This document shows, in pieces, positions 42,514 to 50,856 of a stretch of 64,000 nt of DNA. This DNA is from Brevibacillus sp042683565 (GTDB lineage Bacteria; Bacillota; Bacilli; Brevibacillales; Brevibacillaceae). Under the pieces are notes generated by a model that made no database searches, was not told the origin of the DNA, and worked only from the letters and a program-made list of their open reading frames with translations. The position numbers and the translations under genes are program-made. Within the stretch, counting starts at the first letter, position 1. Each line of letters begins with the position of its first letter. Location: the NCBI RefSeq assembly GCF_042683565.1, contig NZ_JBHUJW010000041.1:216358-280357 (forward strand). The letters are read 5' to 3'.

Positions 42514-43593
42514 ATGGCGAGCGAATTTCAGCGCGAGTTGTGGAAGCGCTTGACAGAAGCGCCGGGTGCACCGGGCTTTGAAGGGCCGGTACGCGAAATC
42601 ATGCGGGAATACATACGCCAGTATACGAGCGAGATCGTCTATGACAATCTCGGGAGCATGTTCGGCATCATGCGCGGCGACGAGAACGGTCCGCACATCA
42701 TGGTTGCGGGACACATGGATGAAGTAGGATTCATGGTCACACGCATTTCCGATAAAGGCTTTATTTCCTTTCAGACACTTGGCGGATGGTGGGGGCAGGT
42801 TCTTTTGGCGCAGCGCGTGCAGATCGTCACCGGACAGGGGATCGTCGAGGGCGTCATCAGCTCCATTCCGCCGCATGTGCTCAGCGACGACCAGCGCAAT
42901 CGTCCGATGGATGTCCGCAACATGTACGTGGACATCGGCGTAGACACCCGGGAAGAAGCCGAGCGTCTGGGCATCCGGCCGGGGCAGCCGATCCTGCCGA
43001 TTTGCCCGTTCCAGGTGATGGCCAACCCGCGCCGCATCATGGCAAAGGCATGGGACAACCGGTACGGATGCAGCCTGGCAGTCGAACTGGCCAAAGAGCT
43101 GCATGAGAATCCCGAACATCCGAACGTCGTTTACGTGGGAGCGACGGTGCAGGAAGAGCTGACAGGAGCGCGAGGGGCGAAGACGGCAGCCGAGCTGATT
43201 AATCCTGATCTGTTTCTGGCACTGGATGCAAGCCCGGCCGGGGACATTCCGGGAGTGCGCGATGAGGGAGGCAGACTTGGCGGCGGGCTGCTGATGCGCA
43301 TCTACGATCCGATGCAAGTCATGCCGCTTGGACTAAGAGAGCTGTTGATCACAACCTGCGAAGAAGAAAACATTCCGTACCAGATTTATGTAGCCAAAGG
43401 ATACACGGATGCAGCCGTCGTGCAAAATCACGGCATCGGAGTTCCTTCCGCCGTTATCGGCATCCCGTCCCGGTACATTCACAGCCATGCGTCGATCATT
43501 GACACCGCTGACTACGAGGCAGCGAAGCGACTGCTCTTCAGCGTCATCCGCAAGCTGGACCGGAAGACGTGGGAGTCCATCCTGCCGCGATAA
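42514..43593 (+). CDS. M42-family aminopeptidase (YtoP-like)
   Basis: 359 residues from the ATG at 42514, ten bases after GAGGAGG; ATGs at 42484 and 42505 are poorly placed. M42 motifs: MVAGHMDEVGFMV with the first metal His and Asp, MAKAWDNRYGCSLAVEL with the bridging Asp, GATVQEELTGARGAKTAA with the catalytic Glu pair, LALDASPAGDIPG with the third Asp, and GVPSAVIGIPSRYIHSHASI with the last His. These dinuclear-metal enzymes form large tetrahedral cytoplasmic complexes that trim peptides from the N-terminus, often with glutamyl or leucyl preference. Followed closely by a gene of unknown function. Confidence 0.95.
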   Translation: MASEFQRELWKRLTEAPGAPGFEGPVREIMREYIRQYTSEIVYDNLGSMFGIMRGDENGPHIMVAGHMDEVGFMVTRISDKGFISFQTLGGWWGQVLLAQRVQIVTGQGIVEGVISSIPPHVLSDDQRNRPMDVRNMYVDIGVDTREEAERLGIRPGQPILPICPFQVMANPRRIMAKAWDNRYGCSLAVELAKELHENPEHPNVVYVGATVQEELTGARGAKTAAELINPDLFLALDASPAGDIPGVRDEGGRLGGGLLMRIYDPMQVMPLGLRELLITTCEEENIPYQIYVAKGYTDAAVVQNHGIGVPSAVIGIPSRYIHSHASIIDTADYEAAKRLLFSVIRKLDRKTWESILPR

Positions 43594-43608
43594 GAGGAAG
43601 TGGCGCGA

Positions 43609-44118
43609 ATGAATGCAATTACGCTGTATACAAAAAGGATCGGTCAAGCCACATCTTTTGAGTTTAATTTGTTCGACAACCAGTTCGCGACGGAAAATTT
43701 GGCCGTGCGCAAGGTCTTCATGGCGATGCTGGAATCGGTCCGGCAATGCCTGAGTGATGTAGAGATCGAGTACAACGACAGCATGATGGCGGATAAAATA
43801 GGGGTGCGCCGGGCAGGCGAGCTGCTCCGCTTTTTGGGGGCGACCAGGGAGAACACGCGGGACAACGTCAGCAACGGCGCGGTGTTCAGCCGCACCTTCC
43901 GCGCATCGCTGACAAAGGAGCGCTACGACTATTTTTACAACCTCAAGGATATTGCGACACTGGCCCATTACCGTTTGCAGGAAGGGGAAGCGGACCGCAT
44001 CGTCTTTTACTTCACCCGCTACCTGCAGCTGATCGCCCCGGACAGTTCTGCAAGCGACAAGTTCCTGGAGAGGCTCGAATCGTTTTCCCTGCCATACCGG
44101 CTCGTCCCGATTATGTAG
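43609..44118 (+). CDS. Hypothetical protein downstream of the M42 peptidase
   Basis: 169 residues from the ATG at 43609; AGAGGAAG lies ten bases upstream (GTG at 43600 is in frame but overlaps that site). It begins 15 bp after the peptidase stop, so it is in the same operon. The protein is mostly helical, soluble and rich in Arg/Glu and aromatic residues (KVFMAMLESVRQCLSDVEIE, GELLRFLGATRENTRDNV, ERYDYFYNLKDIATLAHYRL). It lacks signal peptide, membrane helix or cysteine motif. I recognise no family. Confidence 0.75.
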   Translation: MNAITLYTKRIGQATSFEFNLFDNQFATENLAVRKVFMAMLESVRQCLSDVEIEYNDSMMADKIGVRRAGELLRFLGATRENTRDNVSNGAVFSRTFRASLTKERYDYFYNLKDIATLAHYRLQEGEADRIVFYFTRYLQLIAPDSSASDKFLERLESFSLPYRLVPIM

Positions 44119-44126
44119 ATCATGCC

Positions 44127-44178
44127 AAAAAGCAAAGCCATGCAACTCCCGATTCTCCGGGGGCGCATGGCTTTTTTA
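44127..44178. terminator. Bidirectional terminator
   Basis: AAAAAGC...AGCCATGC / GCATGGCTTTTTT arms between the convergent hypothetical gene and the HD-GYP gene. Confidence 0.85.
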
Positions 44179-44199
44179 TACGGCATTTTTCCCGCACTG

Positions 44200-45612
44200 C
44201 TAGGCAGGATACGTGTGCTTTTCTCCAGCGAGCGGATTGAGGAGCTCGTTTTCCCACGAGATTTGGTGGGCCTGGTGGAATGTCTCTTCCGTTACGCTTT
44301 GGAAGAAGGCTTCCACGACTTTGGGGCAAAACTGGGTACCGGCATTGCGGCGGATTTCGTCACAGGCCTTGGAAAAGGAGAGCCCTTTCCGGTATGCCCG
44401 GGAGGAGGTCATGGCATCAAATGCGTCAGCCACAGCCGACACACGGGCAATGAGCGGGATGTCTTCCTGCTGCAGCTGATCAGGATAGCCTTTGCCATCG
44501 TAGCGCTCGTGATGATGGCGGGTGATGGTGAGGATCGACTGGATACTGTAGGCATCCCGCTTGTCTACCTGGGCGTACAGCTTTCGCAGGAGAGCCTCTC
44601 CGCGGACAGGATGCGATTGGATGATCTGGAATTCCTCATCCGTCAGCTTGCCAGGCTTCAGCAGGATGCTGTCTTCAATGCCGATTTTGCCGATGTCGTG
44701 GAGCAACCCGCCCGTGTACATCAGGTCGAGCGTCTGTTCATCCAGTCCCAACTGCTTTCCGATGACGCACATGTAGTAGGCGACCCGCTGCGAGTGTCCG
44801 GATGTGTACGCATCGCGCTCCTCGAGAGCGACGGCAAGCGATTTCAGGATGCTTTTGTTGACTTGAGCCAGCTGTTCTCCGCGCAGAGTGGAGGAGAGCA
44901 GTGCCCTTTCTTTTCGATAGGTGAGAATGAACAAGATTACCGCAATGAGGTAGCTCGCGGCAGTGATAATTGCCAGAAAGAATTTAACCTCGCTGAATTG
45001 CCCATAAAAGTCATCTTCCGTCGATACAAGGCACAAGTACCAGTCCCATTGCGGGAAATAGCGGATCACAGCAATCTTTTCGACACCGGGAGAGCTGTCG
45101 GTCGGCGTCCAGCGGTACGTCGTCACCGTTTTGCCCTCGTCCAGGATTTGTTTGACCAGAAAACGGTCGCCCGGATTCGGGAGGTTATACATATTCTGCC
45201 CTTCGAGGGTGCTGTGCACAATGAGAGTGCCCTCGGAGTTGAAAGCGAACAGCTCGTCCCCATTGGCGAGAGTCAGTTTTGCCTGCGAGCGGTCGCGAGT
45301 CTGGTTGGCAAGCCTGGGACCTACCATCATGTCTCGGATTTGATTTTCGGCTTCCGTATAGCTTAAAATGCCATCCTTCACCTGGCTGTTGAACAGGGAG
45401 AGGATTTGCGTTACGGTGTTCAACTGCCGGTCCATCGCGCGTACTCCGGATTCGTAGTAGATCAGCTTTGCCTGCGAATACCCGATGACCACGACCACGG
45501 TGAAGAGTACGGGAAGGAGAACGAGGAACAACGGATACAGATGGGATTTGGTCGTCGATTGGATTGGCAAGGCTCTACGTCCTTTCCGAGAATTGGGTTT
45601 CTGTCCTTTCAT
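44200..45612 (-). CDS. Membrane HD-GYP phosphodiesterase with extracellular Cache-type sensor
   Basis: 470 residues from the ATG at 45612, eight bases after GGAGAT. The first membrane helix (YPLFLVLLPVLFTVVVVIGY) and the second (FLAIITAASYLIAVILFILT) enclose about 170 residues outside the cell with a Cache-like pattern (GDELFAFNSEGTLIVHSTLE, WDWYLCLVSTEDDF). The cytoplasmic HD-GYP domain has ALEERDAYTSGHSQRVAYY, GLLHDIGKIGIEDSILLKPG, SHPVRGEALL, HHERYDGKGYP (GYP motif) and RVSAVADAFDAMTSSRAYR. It should degrade c-di-GMP in response to an external ligand, opposing the GGDEF enzyme at 31070-33325. Confidence 0.93.
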   Translation of the reverse strand: MKGQKPNSRKGRRALPIQSTTKSHLYPLFLVLLPVLFTVVVVIGYSQAKLIYYESGVRAMDRQLNTVTQILSLFNSQVKDGILSYTEAENQIRDMMVGPRLANQTRDRSQAKLTLANGDELFAFNSEGTLIVHSTLEGQNMYNLPNPGDRFLVKQILDEGKTVTTYRWTPTDSSPGVEKIAVIRYFPQWDWYLCLVSTEDDFYGQFSEVKFFLAIITAASYLIAVILFILTYRKERALLSSTLRGEQLAQVNKSILKSLAVALEERDAYTSGHSQRVAYYMCVIGKQLGLDEQTLDLMYTGGLLHDIGKIGIEDSILLKPGKLTDEEFQIIQSHPVRGEALLRKLYAQVDKRDAYSIQSILTITRHHHERYDGKGYPDQLQQEDIPLIARVSAVADAFDAMTSSRAYRKGLSFSKACDEIRRNAGTQFCPKVVEAFFQSVTEETFHQAHQISWENELLNPLAGEKHTYPA

Positions 45613-45729
45613 AATAGGCGATCTCCACATAACCTTCAAGAAAAATTACGAATATTGTCGAAGTTTCAACCGCTGTCGGGTTAACGAAAATAGGGAGCAT
45701 TCACGATGGTGAATCCTCCCGAAAAACGT

Positions 45730-45864
45730 TCAGGTAGAGGGGCGGTTGGGACCTTCCAGCTTCTTGTCGCCGTAACCGGGCGCGTTGTTTTTGACGTCAT
45801 CTTGCTGGCGATGCCGCTGTTTGTGCTGGGCGGATGAAGTATCGTTCGTGTTTTGCTTGCTCAT
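45730..45864 (-). CDS. Small hydrophilic protein, possibly spore-associated
   Basis: 44 residues behind a strong AAAGGAGGAG. The sequence is very polar (SKQNTNDTSSAQHKQRHRQQ then DDVKNNAPGYGDKKLEGPNR), ends RPST and has no hydrophobic core, so it is probably unfolded. The KKLEGPNRP ending is like those of small acid-soluble proteins of Bacillus spores, an impression by eye only. Confidence 0.6.
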   Translation of the reverse strand: MSKQNTNDTSSAQHKQRHRQQDDVKNNAPGYGDKKLEGPNRPST

Positions 45865-45880
45865 GTCGCTCCTCCTTTCG

Positions 45881-46039
45881 TTACCGCCAAGTATTCTGCG
45901 GGGATTTTACAGACCGCAGGGATCGCCGCGTACAAGCGAGATCCTCGAGTTGAATCAGCAGCGACGACAGCGGCATTTTTCGGGACAGAACAGTCCGGTC
46001 CGCATTTTCCTGCAGTTCCCCCCCAAGCTGCGCGTTCAT
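45881..46039 (-). CDS. 52-residue protein coupled to the MFS exporter gene
   Basis: Starts MNAQLGGELQENADRTVLSR with GGAGGGAG upstream, and its ATG overlaps the exporter stop as ATGA, which implies translational coupling. The second half (LLIQLEDLACTRRSLRSVKS) is basic and leucine-rich, perhaps one amphipathic helix. No family recognised; its preserved ribosome site argues that it is real. Confidence 0.6.
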   Translation of the reverse strand: MNAQLGGELQENADRTVLSRKMPLSSLLIQLEDLACTRRSLRSVKSPQNTWR

Positions 46040-47286
46040 GTAGCTCCCTCCTTCTTCCTGGTTCTGGCTGCGGTATTGCGGCTGTCTGGCTGTTTGTAGC
46101 GGGCGCTGGCATAGATGGCGAACAAGCCGAGCACAGAGGCGACAAACAGCGTAATGACCCCGTAGGCGATCCACGGAGAGGGACTGCCTACGCCCCCGAG
46201 CTTTTCCACCATGACTCCGCCGAGACTCGTTCCGACCGCCGTGCCAATTCCCGATACGAAATTGGAAAAGCCGTAATAGGCACCGAGCCATTCGTCCCTG
46301 GCAAAATGGCTGACGAGGCTGTCCTGAACCGGCATGAACAACATTTCTCCCAAAATGAACAGGAGAGCTGCTCCGCTCAAGGAGACAAACTGCTCCGCCC
46401 AGCCCATAGCGGTCAGACCGGTCCCCAAAAGCGCAGTGCCGACCGTCAGAGAGACATACGGGTTGACGCGCTGCAGGACGAAGCGGGCGATCAAGCCTTG
46501 CAGCAGCACAACACTGGTGGAGTTGATCGTCCAGACCAGCCCGATCATCGTGGCAGAGTGCAGGACATGCTCTCCCCGCAACGGGAGAATCAGCGCGAAT
46601 TGTGCGTACAGCGCCCAGATCACCAGGGTAATCAAGGAAAAGAGCAGGAAGCTGCGGTGAGTCAGCAGTTGCCGGTACTCCGACAGCGGCGTGCGCTGAC
46701 AGTCAGGGCCGATGCAGCGATCGTCCGGGAGGCTGAACCGGGTGAGGGCAGCCAGTGCGAAAAAGACGAGCGACGCCAGCAAAAAGGGGCGGTGGTGCAG
46801 CGCAGTCATCCAGGCGATGATCACGCCAGCCACAATAATGCCAAAATGAGCGAGTATGCCGCGCCACGAGAAGGCGGACGTCCGTTGCCGCTCGTCGACT
46901 TCATCGGCGATCATCGCTTTGATCGTAGGAGCCAGCAGCCCGAGTCCCATGCCATTTACGGAAGATAGGGCAAGGAACAGCCAGTACGGGACGGCGTAGT
47001 GATAGCCGGCCATGGCAGCACCTTGCAGGAGCGCCCCCGCCATGAGGATGCTGCGTCTGCCAAAGCGGTCGGACAACGGCCCGCCGAGCAGGCTGCCGAG
47101 CTGGTACATGATATTCCCTGCCCCGAGCACCAGCCCTACCTGACTGAGCGAGAGTGCGCGAGCCTTTTCCAGAAAGACAGGGAAGACAGGGATGACCAGA
47201 TAAGAGGCCAGGTGCATAAAAAACACAATAGATAGCAGCAGCAAATAAGGTTTGTTGCGCCACAGTGTACTTGCCGAGGTTTGCAT
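46036..47286 (-). CDS. MFS efflux transporter
   Basis: 416 residues, twelve predicted membrane helices, from the ATG at 47286 with GAGAGGAG upstream. MFS signatures include QLGSLLGGPLSDRFGRRSIL (motif A between helices 2 and 3), FALSSVNGMGLGLLAPTIKA and GILAHFGIIVAGVIIAWMTA (motif C-like in helix 5), all of the drug:proton antiporter class. An external or cytoplasmic loop PDDRCIGPDCQRTPL between halves carries two cysteines. The substrate is unknown. In B. subtilis yttB, a related MFS gene, sits in the same general region. Followed by a coupled 52-residue ORF. Confidence 0.92.
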   Translation of the reverse strand: MQTSASTLWRNKPYLLLLSIVFFMHLASYLVIPVFPVFLEKARALSLSQVGLVLGAGNIMYQLGSLLGGPLSDRFGRRSILMAGALLQGAAMAGYHYAVPYWLFLALSSVNGMGLGLLAPTIKAMIADEVDERQRTSAFSWRGILAHFGIIVAGVIIAWMTALHHRPFLLASLVFFALAALTRFSLPDDRCIGPDCQRTPLSEYRQLLTHRSFLLFSLITLVIWALYAQFALILPLRGEHVLHSATMIGLVWTINSTSVVLLQGLIARFVLQRVNPYVSLTVGTALLGTGLTAMGWAEQFVSLSGAALLFILGEMLFMPVQDSLVSHFARDEWLGAYYGFSNFVSGIGTAVGTSLGGVMVEKLGGVGSPSPWIAYGVITLFVASVLGLFAIYASARYKQPDSRNTAARTRKKEGAT

Positions 47287-47478
47287 GATCGTCTCCTCTC
47301 CGTCCATCTCCCGATTAGTATGAGTGCAACAGGAGCCTCTCTATGCACCTGACTGGGTGTGCGCGGAAAATGAAAGAGATGGCGGGCAAGTGTCCAATCC
47401 AGCGACAATTCTGCGACATATACCTATAAGGAAGAGCACCGTGGGCAAGGAGTGTGAGCGCATGAAGGGGGGACGGAA

Positions 47479-47577
47479 ATGAAAGGTTTTTTGGGGCAAG
47501 AAGGCTTTGAAGTGGTGATTTGGATCGTAATCATCATCTTTCTCCTCTCCATATTCTTTGACGAAGGGATAGATTGA
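47479..47577 (+). CDS. 32-residue single-pass membrane peptide
   Basis: MKGFLGQEGFEVVIWIVIII then FLLSIFFDEGID, behind AAGGGGGGA. One hydrophobic helix of about 15 residues is flanked by acidic ends. Only one base separates it from the next gene. Similar in plan to YjcZ-type sporulation peptides but without their motif; family not recognised. Confidence 0.65.
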   Translation: MKGFLGQEGFEVVIWIVIIIFLLSIFFDEGID

Positions 47578-47578
47578 A

Positions 47579-47803
47579 ATGTGCGCGTACCGGCCGATTC
47601 GACGATTAAACCAATACTACAAGTCCAATGAGGGCTTCAAGGCGTGGATCAAGGCGAACGAGCAGTGGTTCAAGGAAAACCCGAACGTCTTCAAACAGCT
47701 GCTGCGCAACCCGAACATGGTCAATCTGTTCATGGATCTGATGGTCATGAATGCGCCCCGGATCGAAAAGAGGCTGCACAGGCACGCGCGAAACAAAAAA
47801 TGA
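47579..47803 (+). CDS. Small basic protein, possibly sporulation-related
   Basis: 74 residues directly after the 32-residue peptide gene; AAGGGAT lies nine bases upstream. A helical, tryptophan-containing protein (NEGFKAWIKANEQWFKENPN, VFKQLLRNPNMVNLFMDLMV) with a basic tail KRLHRHARNKK. Its neighbours downstream are ytrH-ytrI. No family recognised. Confidence 0.7.
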   Translation: MCAYRPIRRLNQYYKSNEGFKAWIKANEQWFKENPNVFKQLLRNPNMVNLFMDLMVMNAPRIEKRLHRHARNKK

Positions 47804-47940
47804 GAGAGAAAGCGGCATGCCCCATCCAGCATGCCGTTGTCTGTTTCAGCGGACGTGCTGGGGGCAGCATGACTCGTTCATAATTGCCAGACAAGCCGCG
47901 TAGGGATAAGCATAAGCTCTCGCAGTCTGGAGGATGGAGG

Positions 47941-48252
47941 ATGGCGCAGGTCATATTGACGTTTTTTGTGGCGTTCGGGATCGTGGTAGGCGGTTCGCTC
48001 TCGGGAGGATTGGGCGCTTTTCTGACGGACAAACCCCCGCTCCTGTCTGTGGCCCAGCTTGCGGACCAGCTGAAAATCTGGGGACTTGTCGGAGCGCTCG
48101 GCGGCACTTTTGATTCCTTTTTGCAAATCGAGAAAATTTTAATGGGCAACTTCTCTCCCGTCTTCAAGCAGCTCGTGATGATCGTCGTCGCCTTTTTGGG
48201 TGCGCATATCGGGACGATCTGTGTGCAGTGGCTGGTGCAGGTGCGCTCATGA
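47941..48252 (+). CDS. ytrH: YtrH-family sporulation membrane protein
   Basis: 103 residues from the ATG at 47941 with TGGAGGATGGAGG upstream. Three hydrophobic segments (VILTFFVAFGIVVGGSLSGG, LGAFLTDK loop, IWGLVGALGGTFDSFLQIEK and QLVMIVVAFLGAHIGTICVQ) match YtrH, needed for efficient sporulation in B. subtilis, where it is expressed in the mother cell under sigma-E. A CATAAGCT at 47911-47918 resembles a sigma-E -10 but I find no matching -35. Its stop overlaps ytrI as ATGA. Confidence 0.9.
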   Translation: MAQVILTFFVAFGIVVGGSLSGGLGAFLTDKPPLLSVAQLADQLKIWGLVGALGGTFDSFLQIEKILMGNFSPVFKQLVMIVVAFLGAHIGTICVQWLVQVRS

Positions 48253-48782
48253 GCAGGAAGCACTGGAAACGGTATATTGCGATCTGGGTACTCGGCCTGC
48301 TTTTGGGCGGGACGGTCGTGCTGTTTTTGTACGGGAAGGAAATGGAAGAGATGATGCTCGTAAAGAAAAGTCTGGAGTTCCAGAACAAGAAGCTGTACGA
48401 GGAAAACCTCGAGCTGAAAAAAAGCCAGAACGTCGCGCGCAGAAAGCAGACAGTCGGCATCGAGGATGTCCGGGTAACGGTCCTGGACCCCAAGCCGCAC
48501 CCGACGATCGAGGTGCAGGTGGTCGAGTGGATGGAAAAAGACCTTGCTTCCTTGAAAGGAAAAAAAGTCGAACAGGTCGCCGAAGTGCATCAGGTGCTGC
48601 ATGAAATGCTGCGGCGCCGCGAATACGTCCTGCCAGACCGCACGATGGTGGAGGTTCGGGTCAAGACAGTCGTCATCGGGCGGACGCTGCACCTGTTCGT
48701 CACGGCAGAAGTCAAAAAAGACGACGTGCTCAAGCGGGTCGCCCGAAACTTTCTTTTTCTCGGTTCGTATACCTCTACATAA
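48249..48782 (+). CDS. ytrI: YtrI-family sporulation membrane protein
   Basis: 177 residues. One N-terminal membrane helix (IAIWVLGLLLGGTVVLFLYG), a coiled coil (MMLVKKSLEFQNKKLYEENL) and a beta-rich C-terminal domain (GIEDVRVTVLDPKPHPTIEV, TMVEVRVKTVVIGRTLHLFV). This is the arrangement of YtrI, partner of YtrH in B. subtilis sporulation. The start overlaps the ytrH stop by ATGA, so the two are translated together. In B. subtilis ytrH-ytrI lie upstream of nrnA and dnaE; here spo0M follows. Confidence 0.9.
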   Translation: MSRKHWKRYIAIWVLGLLLGGTVVLFLYGKEMEEMMLVKKSLEFQNKKLYEENLELKKSQNVARRKQTVGIEDVRVTVLDPKPHPTIEVQVVEWMEKDLASLKGKKVEQVAEVHQVLHEMLRRREYVLPDRTMVEVRVKTVVIGRTLHLFVTAEVKKDDVLKRVARNFLFLGSYTST

Positions 48783-48840
48783 GCACCTGATGAGCAGACA
48801 GGCGCTTTTTACAGGGTGAACGAAAAGGAGAGAGCAGGAC

Positions 48841-49617
48841 ATGTCGATGTTCAAAAAATTGTTGGCCAGCGTAGGGATTGGCTCTGCGCAAGTGGATACG
48901 CGTCTGGAGCAGGACTCTCTGGCGCCTGGGGAGGTATTGTCGGGCGAGGTCCATTTGACCGGAGGAGACGTGGCCCAGGAGATCGACGAGATTTACATGT
49001 ACGTCATCACCCATTACGAACGGGAGACGAATAACAATAAAGTAAAGGAAGAGTGCGTGCTGCTCAAGCATCGCCTGACGGAGCGGATTGTCCTGTCCCC
49101 CAGGGAACACCGCGTGCTGCCTTTTGCGTTCCGTCTCCCGTACGAGACGCCGCTGACGATGGGACGGCAGCCGGTGTATTTGCGGACCGGGCTGGATATC
49201 AAGAACGCCATCGACCCGGGCGACTCGGATTACATCGAGGTCCGTCCGCATCCGTTGATGACGAAGGTGCTGGATGCGGTTCAGCAGCTCGGCTTTCAGC
49301 TGTTCAAGGTCGATTGCGAATACAATCGCCATTTGGGCAAAACGTATCCGTTCGTGCAGGAATTTGAGTTCCGTCCGACAGGCTCGTACCGCAGCCGTCT
49401 GGAAGAGCTGGAGATCGTCTTTTTCCTGCGGGAAGACAGCCTCGAAGTATTCATGGAGCTGGACAAACGGGCGCGCGGCTTTTTTGGGGCGCTTGAAGAA
49501 GCCTTCAGCCTGGACGAACGTTTCGTGCGTTTCCGCCTGCACCAGGAAGATTTGCATCGCACCGCCAGCGAGATTGCCGGGGCGATCGAACAGATGATTC
49601 GCAAACAACTCCGCTGA
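48841..49617 (+). CDS. spo0M: Sporulation-control protein Spo0M
   Basis: 258 residues, same length as B. subtilis Spo0M. It begins MSMFKKLLASVGIGSAQVDT and has an arrestin-like N-terminal half (GEVLSGEVHLTGGDVAQEID, IYMYVITHYERE, LPFAFRLPYETPLTMGRQPV, RTGLDIKNAIDPGDSDYIEV) and a C-terminal half ending in a helix (LHRTASEIAGAIEQMIRKQL). Spo0M affects the commitment to sporulation and interacts with cytoskeletal or division components in B. subtilis. AAAAGGAGAG precedes the ATG; a terminator follows. Confidence 0.95.
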   Translation: MSMFKKLLASVGIGSAQVDTRLEQDSLAPGEVLSGEVHLTGGDVAQEIDEIYMYVITHYERETNNNKVKEECVLLKHRLTERIVLSPREHRVLPFAFRLPYETPLTMGRQPVYLRTGLDIKNAIDPGDSDYIEVRPHPLMTKVLDAVQQLGFQLFKVDCEYNRHLGKTYPFVQEFEFRPTGSYRSRLEELEIVFFLREDSLEVFMELDKRARGFFGALEEAFSLDERFVRFRLHQEDLHRTASEIAGAIEQMIRKQLR

Positions 49618-49629
49618 TCGGGCGAAAAC

Positions 49630-49672
49630 AAAAAAATGCTGCCTGACTTGTTCGCACAGGCAGCATTTTTTG
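49630..49672. terminator. Bidirectional terminator after spo0M
   Basis: AAAAAATGCTGCCTG / CAGGCAGCATTTTTT arms; it also serves the convergent YjcZ-type gene. Confidence 0.92.
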
Positions 49673-49677
49673 GGGGA

Positions 49678-49764
49678 TCACTCATCGCCGACGCCGACAA
49701 TAGCCAACAGAATGAACAGGACGAGAATAAGCGCGATACCATTTCCGCCATTAAATAACCCCAT
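49678..49764 (-). CDS. YjcZ-family sporulation micropeptide
   Basis: 28 residues, MGLFNGGNGIALILVLFILL followed by AIVGVGDE, with GGAGGGG upstream. Same plan as 9541-9633: Gly/Asn head, one hydrophobic helix containing LVLFILL, IVG and a short tail. Predicted single-pass membrane peptide made in sporulating cells; role unknown. Confidence 0.85.
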   Translation of the reverse strand: MGLFNGGNGIALILVLFILLAIVGVGDE

Positions 49765-49931
49765 CGTTTCCCCTCCTACTGACACTTGATCTGCTTTTCC
49801 CTATAGGGTATTAGCAGATAGACACATCGGTGTCCAGGCGTCAACCCATCTTCCGAGCTCTATCAGCTCTCCGGCTTTTCCCTGTCCGTGCGGCGTCTTT
49901 CCAATTTTTTGATTTGCATGTATAGCCTTGG

Positions 49932-49946
49932 ATTTTTCTGACAATA
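49932..49946 (+). promoter_or_regulatory. CodY-like box upstream of codY
   Basis: ATTTTTCTGACAATA matches the CodY consensus AATTTTCWGAAAATT at 12 of 15 positions, 35 bp before the codY ATG. It suggests autoregulation. The promoter itself is not clear. Confidence 0.5.
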
Positions 49947-49981
49947 CTGTGACCATGAAGAATCCAAGGAGGAAATGATTC

Positions 49982-50758
49982 ATGAATTTGTTGGAAAAAA
50001 CAAGAAAAATTAATGTGATGTTACAAAAAACAATGGGCGGCAGCGGCGTAGGCTATCAAGACCTCGCGCGACTCTTGTCGGAGGTCATTGCAGCAAATGT
50101 GTACATCATTACGGCGGACGGGACGATCCTGGGCAGCGGGGTGAATCAGGAAATCTCGTTGAACGAGGAAGGACGATCCGCGAGCTATATGCAGGAAGAC
50201 ATGCATCAAAGGCTGCTGGAAGTGAACCAGACGCTGGCGAACGAGCCGATCAACAGCCCGTACAGCATGGTGCCGGCGGAAATGAGCTCGCTGTTCCCGC
50301 AGATGATGACCACAATCGTACCGATTCACGCAGGAGGCAGCCGTCTTGGCACATTGGTTCTGCAGCGCGCCTACGGTCACTTTGAAACCGAGGATCTCAT
50401 TTTGGGCGAGATCGGCGCGACTGTCATCGGCATGAAAATCGTCCGTCAGCGCACGGAGCAGATCGAAAACGAAGTGCGTGACAAAACTTTTGCGAAGATT
50501 GCCTTGTCGTCCCTCTCCTACAGCGAACAGATCGCCATCGAAAAAATTATGGAGCAACTCGATGCCAAGGAAGGGCTGCTGGTCGCCAGCCAGTTGGCCG
50601 ATCAGGCAGGTCTCACCCGCTCAGTCATCGTCAACGCGCTGCGCAAACTGGCGAGCGCCGGCGTGCTGGAGTCCCGCTCACTGGGGATGAAAGGCACCTA
50701 TATCAAGGTGCTGAACGACAAATTCCCGGCCGAACTGGCGAAGTGGAAAACGTCCTGA
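49982..50758 (+). CDS. codY: CodY-family global regulator, stand-alone copy
   Basis: 258 residues, normal CodY length. It begins NLLEKTRKINVMLQKTMGGS, has a GAF domain at about 1-155 that in CodY binds branched-chain amino acids (FPQMMTTIVPIHAGGSRLGT), and a winged helix-turn-helix with LLVASQLADQAGLTRSVIVN ALRKLASAGVLESRSLGMKG, nearly identical to B. subtilis CodY. The middle (residues 45-95) is more divergent. In Bacillus codY sits at the end of the xerC-hslVU operon; here it is alone between spo0M and menC, so it may be a paralogue. GGAGG precedes the ATG and a CodY-like box lies upstream. Confidence 0.92.
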   Translation: MNLLEKTRKINVMLQKTMGGSGVGYQDLARLLSEVIAANVYIITADGTILGSGVNQEISLNEEGRSASYMQEDMHQRLLEVNQTLANEPINSPYSMVPAEMSSLFPQMMTTIVPIHAGGSRLGTLVLQRAYGHFETEDLILGEIGATVIGMKIVRQRTEQIENEVRDKTFAKIALSSLSYSEQIAIEKIMEQLDAKEGLLVASQLADQAGLTRSVIVNALRKLASAGVLESRSLGMKGTYIKVLNDKFPAELAKWKTS

Positions 50759-50764
50759 GCTGAC

Positions 50765-50810
50765 CATGGAAAAGAGTCACTCCTTTTCTGAATCGGAAGA
50801 GGGGTGTTTT
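50765..50810 (+). terminator. Terminator of codY
   Basis: CACTCCTTTTC / GAAGAGGGGTG stem with TTTTTTT after it. Confidence 0.75.
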
Positions 50811-50856
50811 TTTGCGCCGATAGACGGTCGACACAGGTTTACTGGCTACAACTGCG

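Noticed and set aside
42367..43317. Long upstream extension of the GNAT gene frame
   Set aside because: Antisense to the M42 peptidase; the GNAT domain and ribosome site fix the start at 42366.
47911..47918. Sigma-E promoter before ytrH
   Set aside because: CATAAGCT fits a -10, but no acceptable -35 lies at the needed distance.
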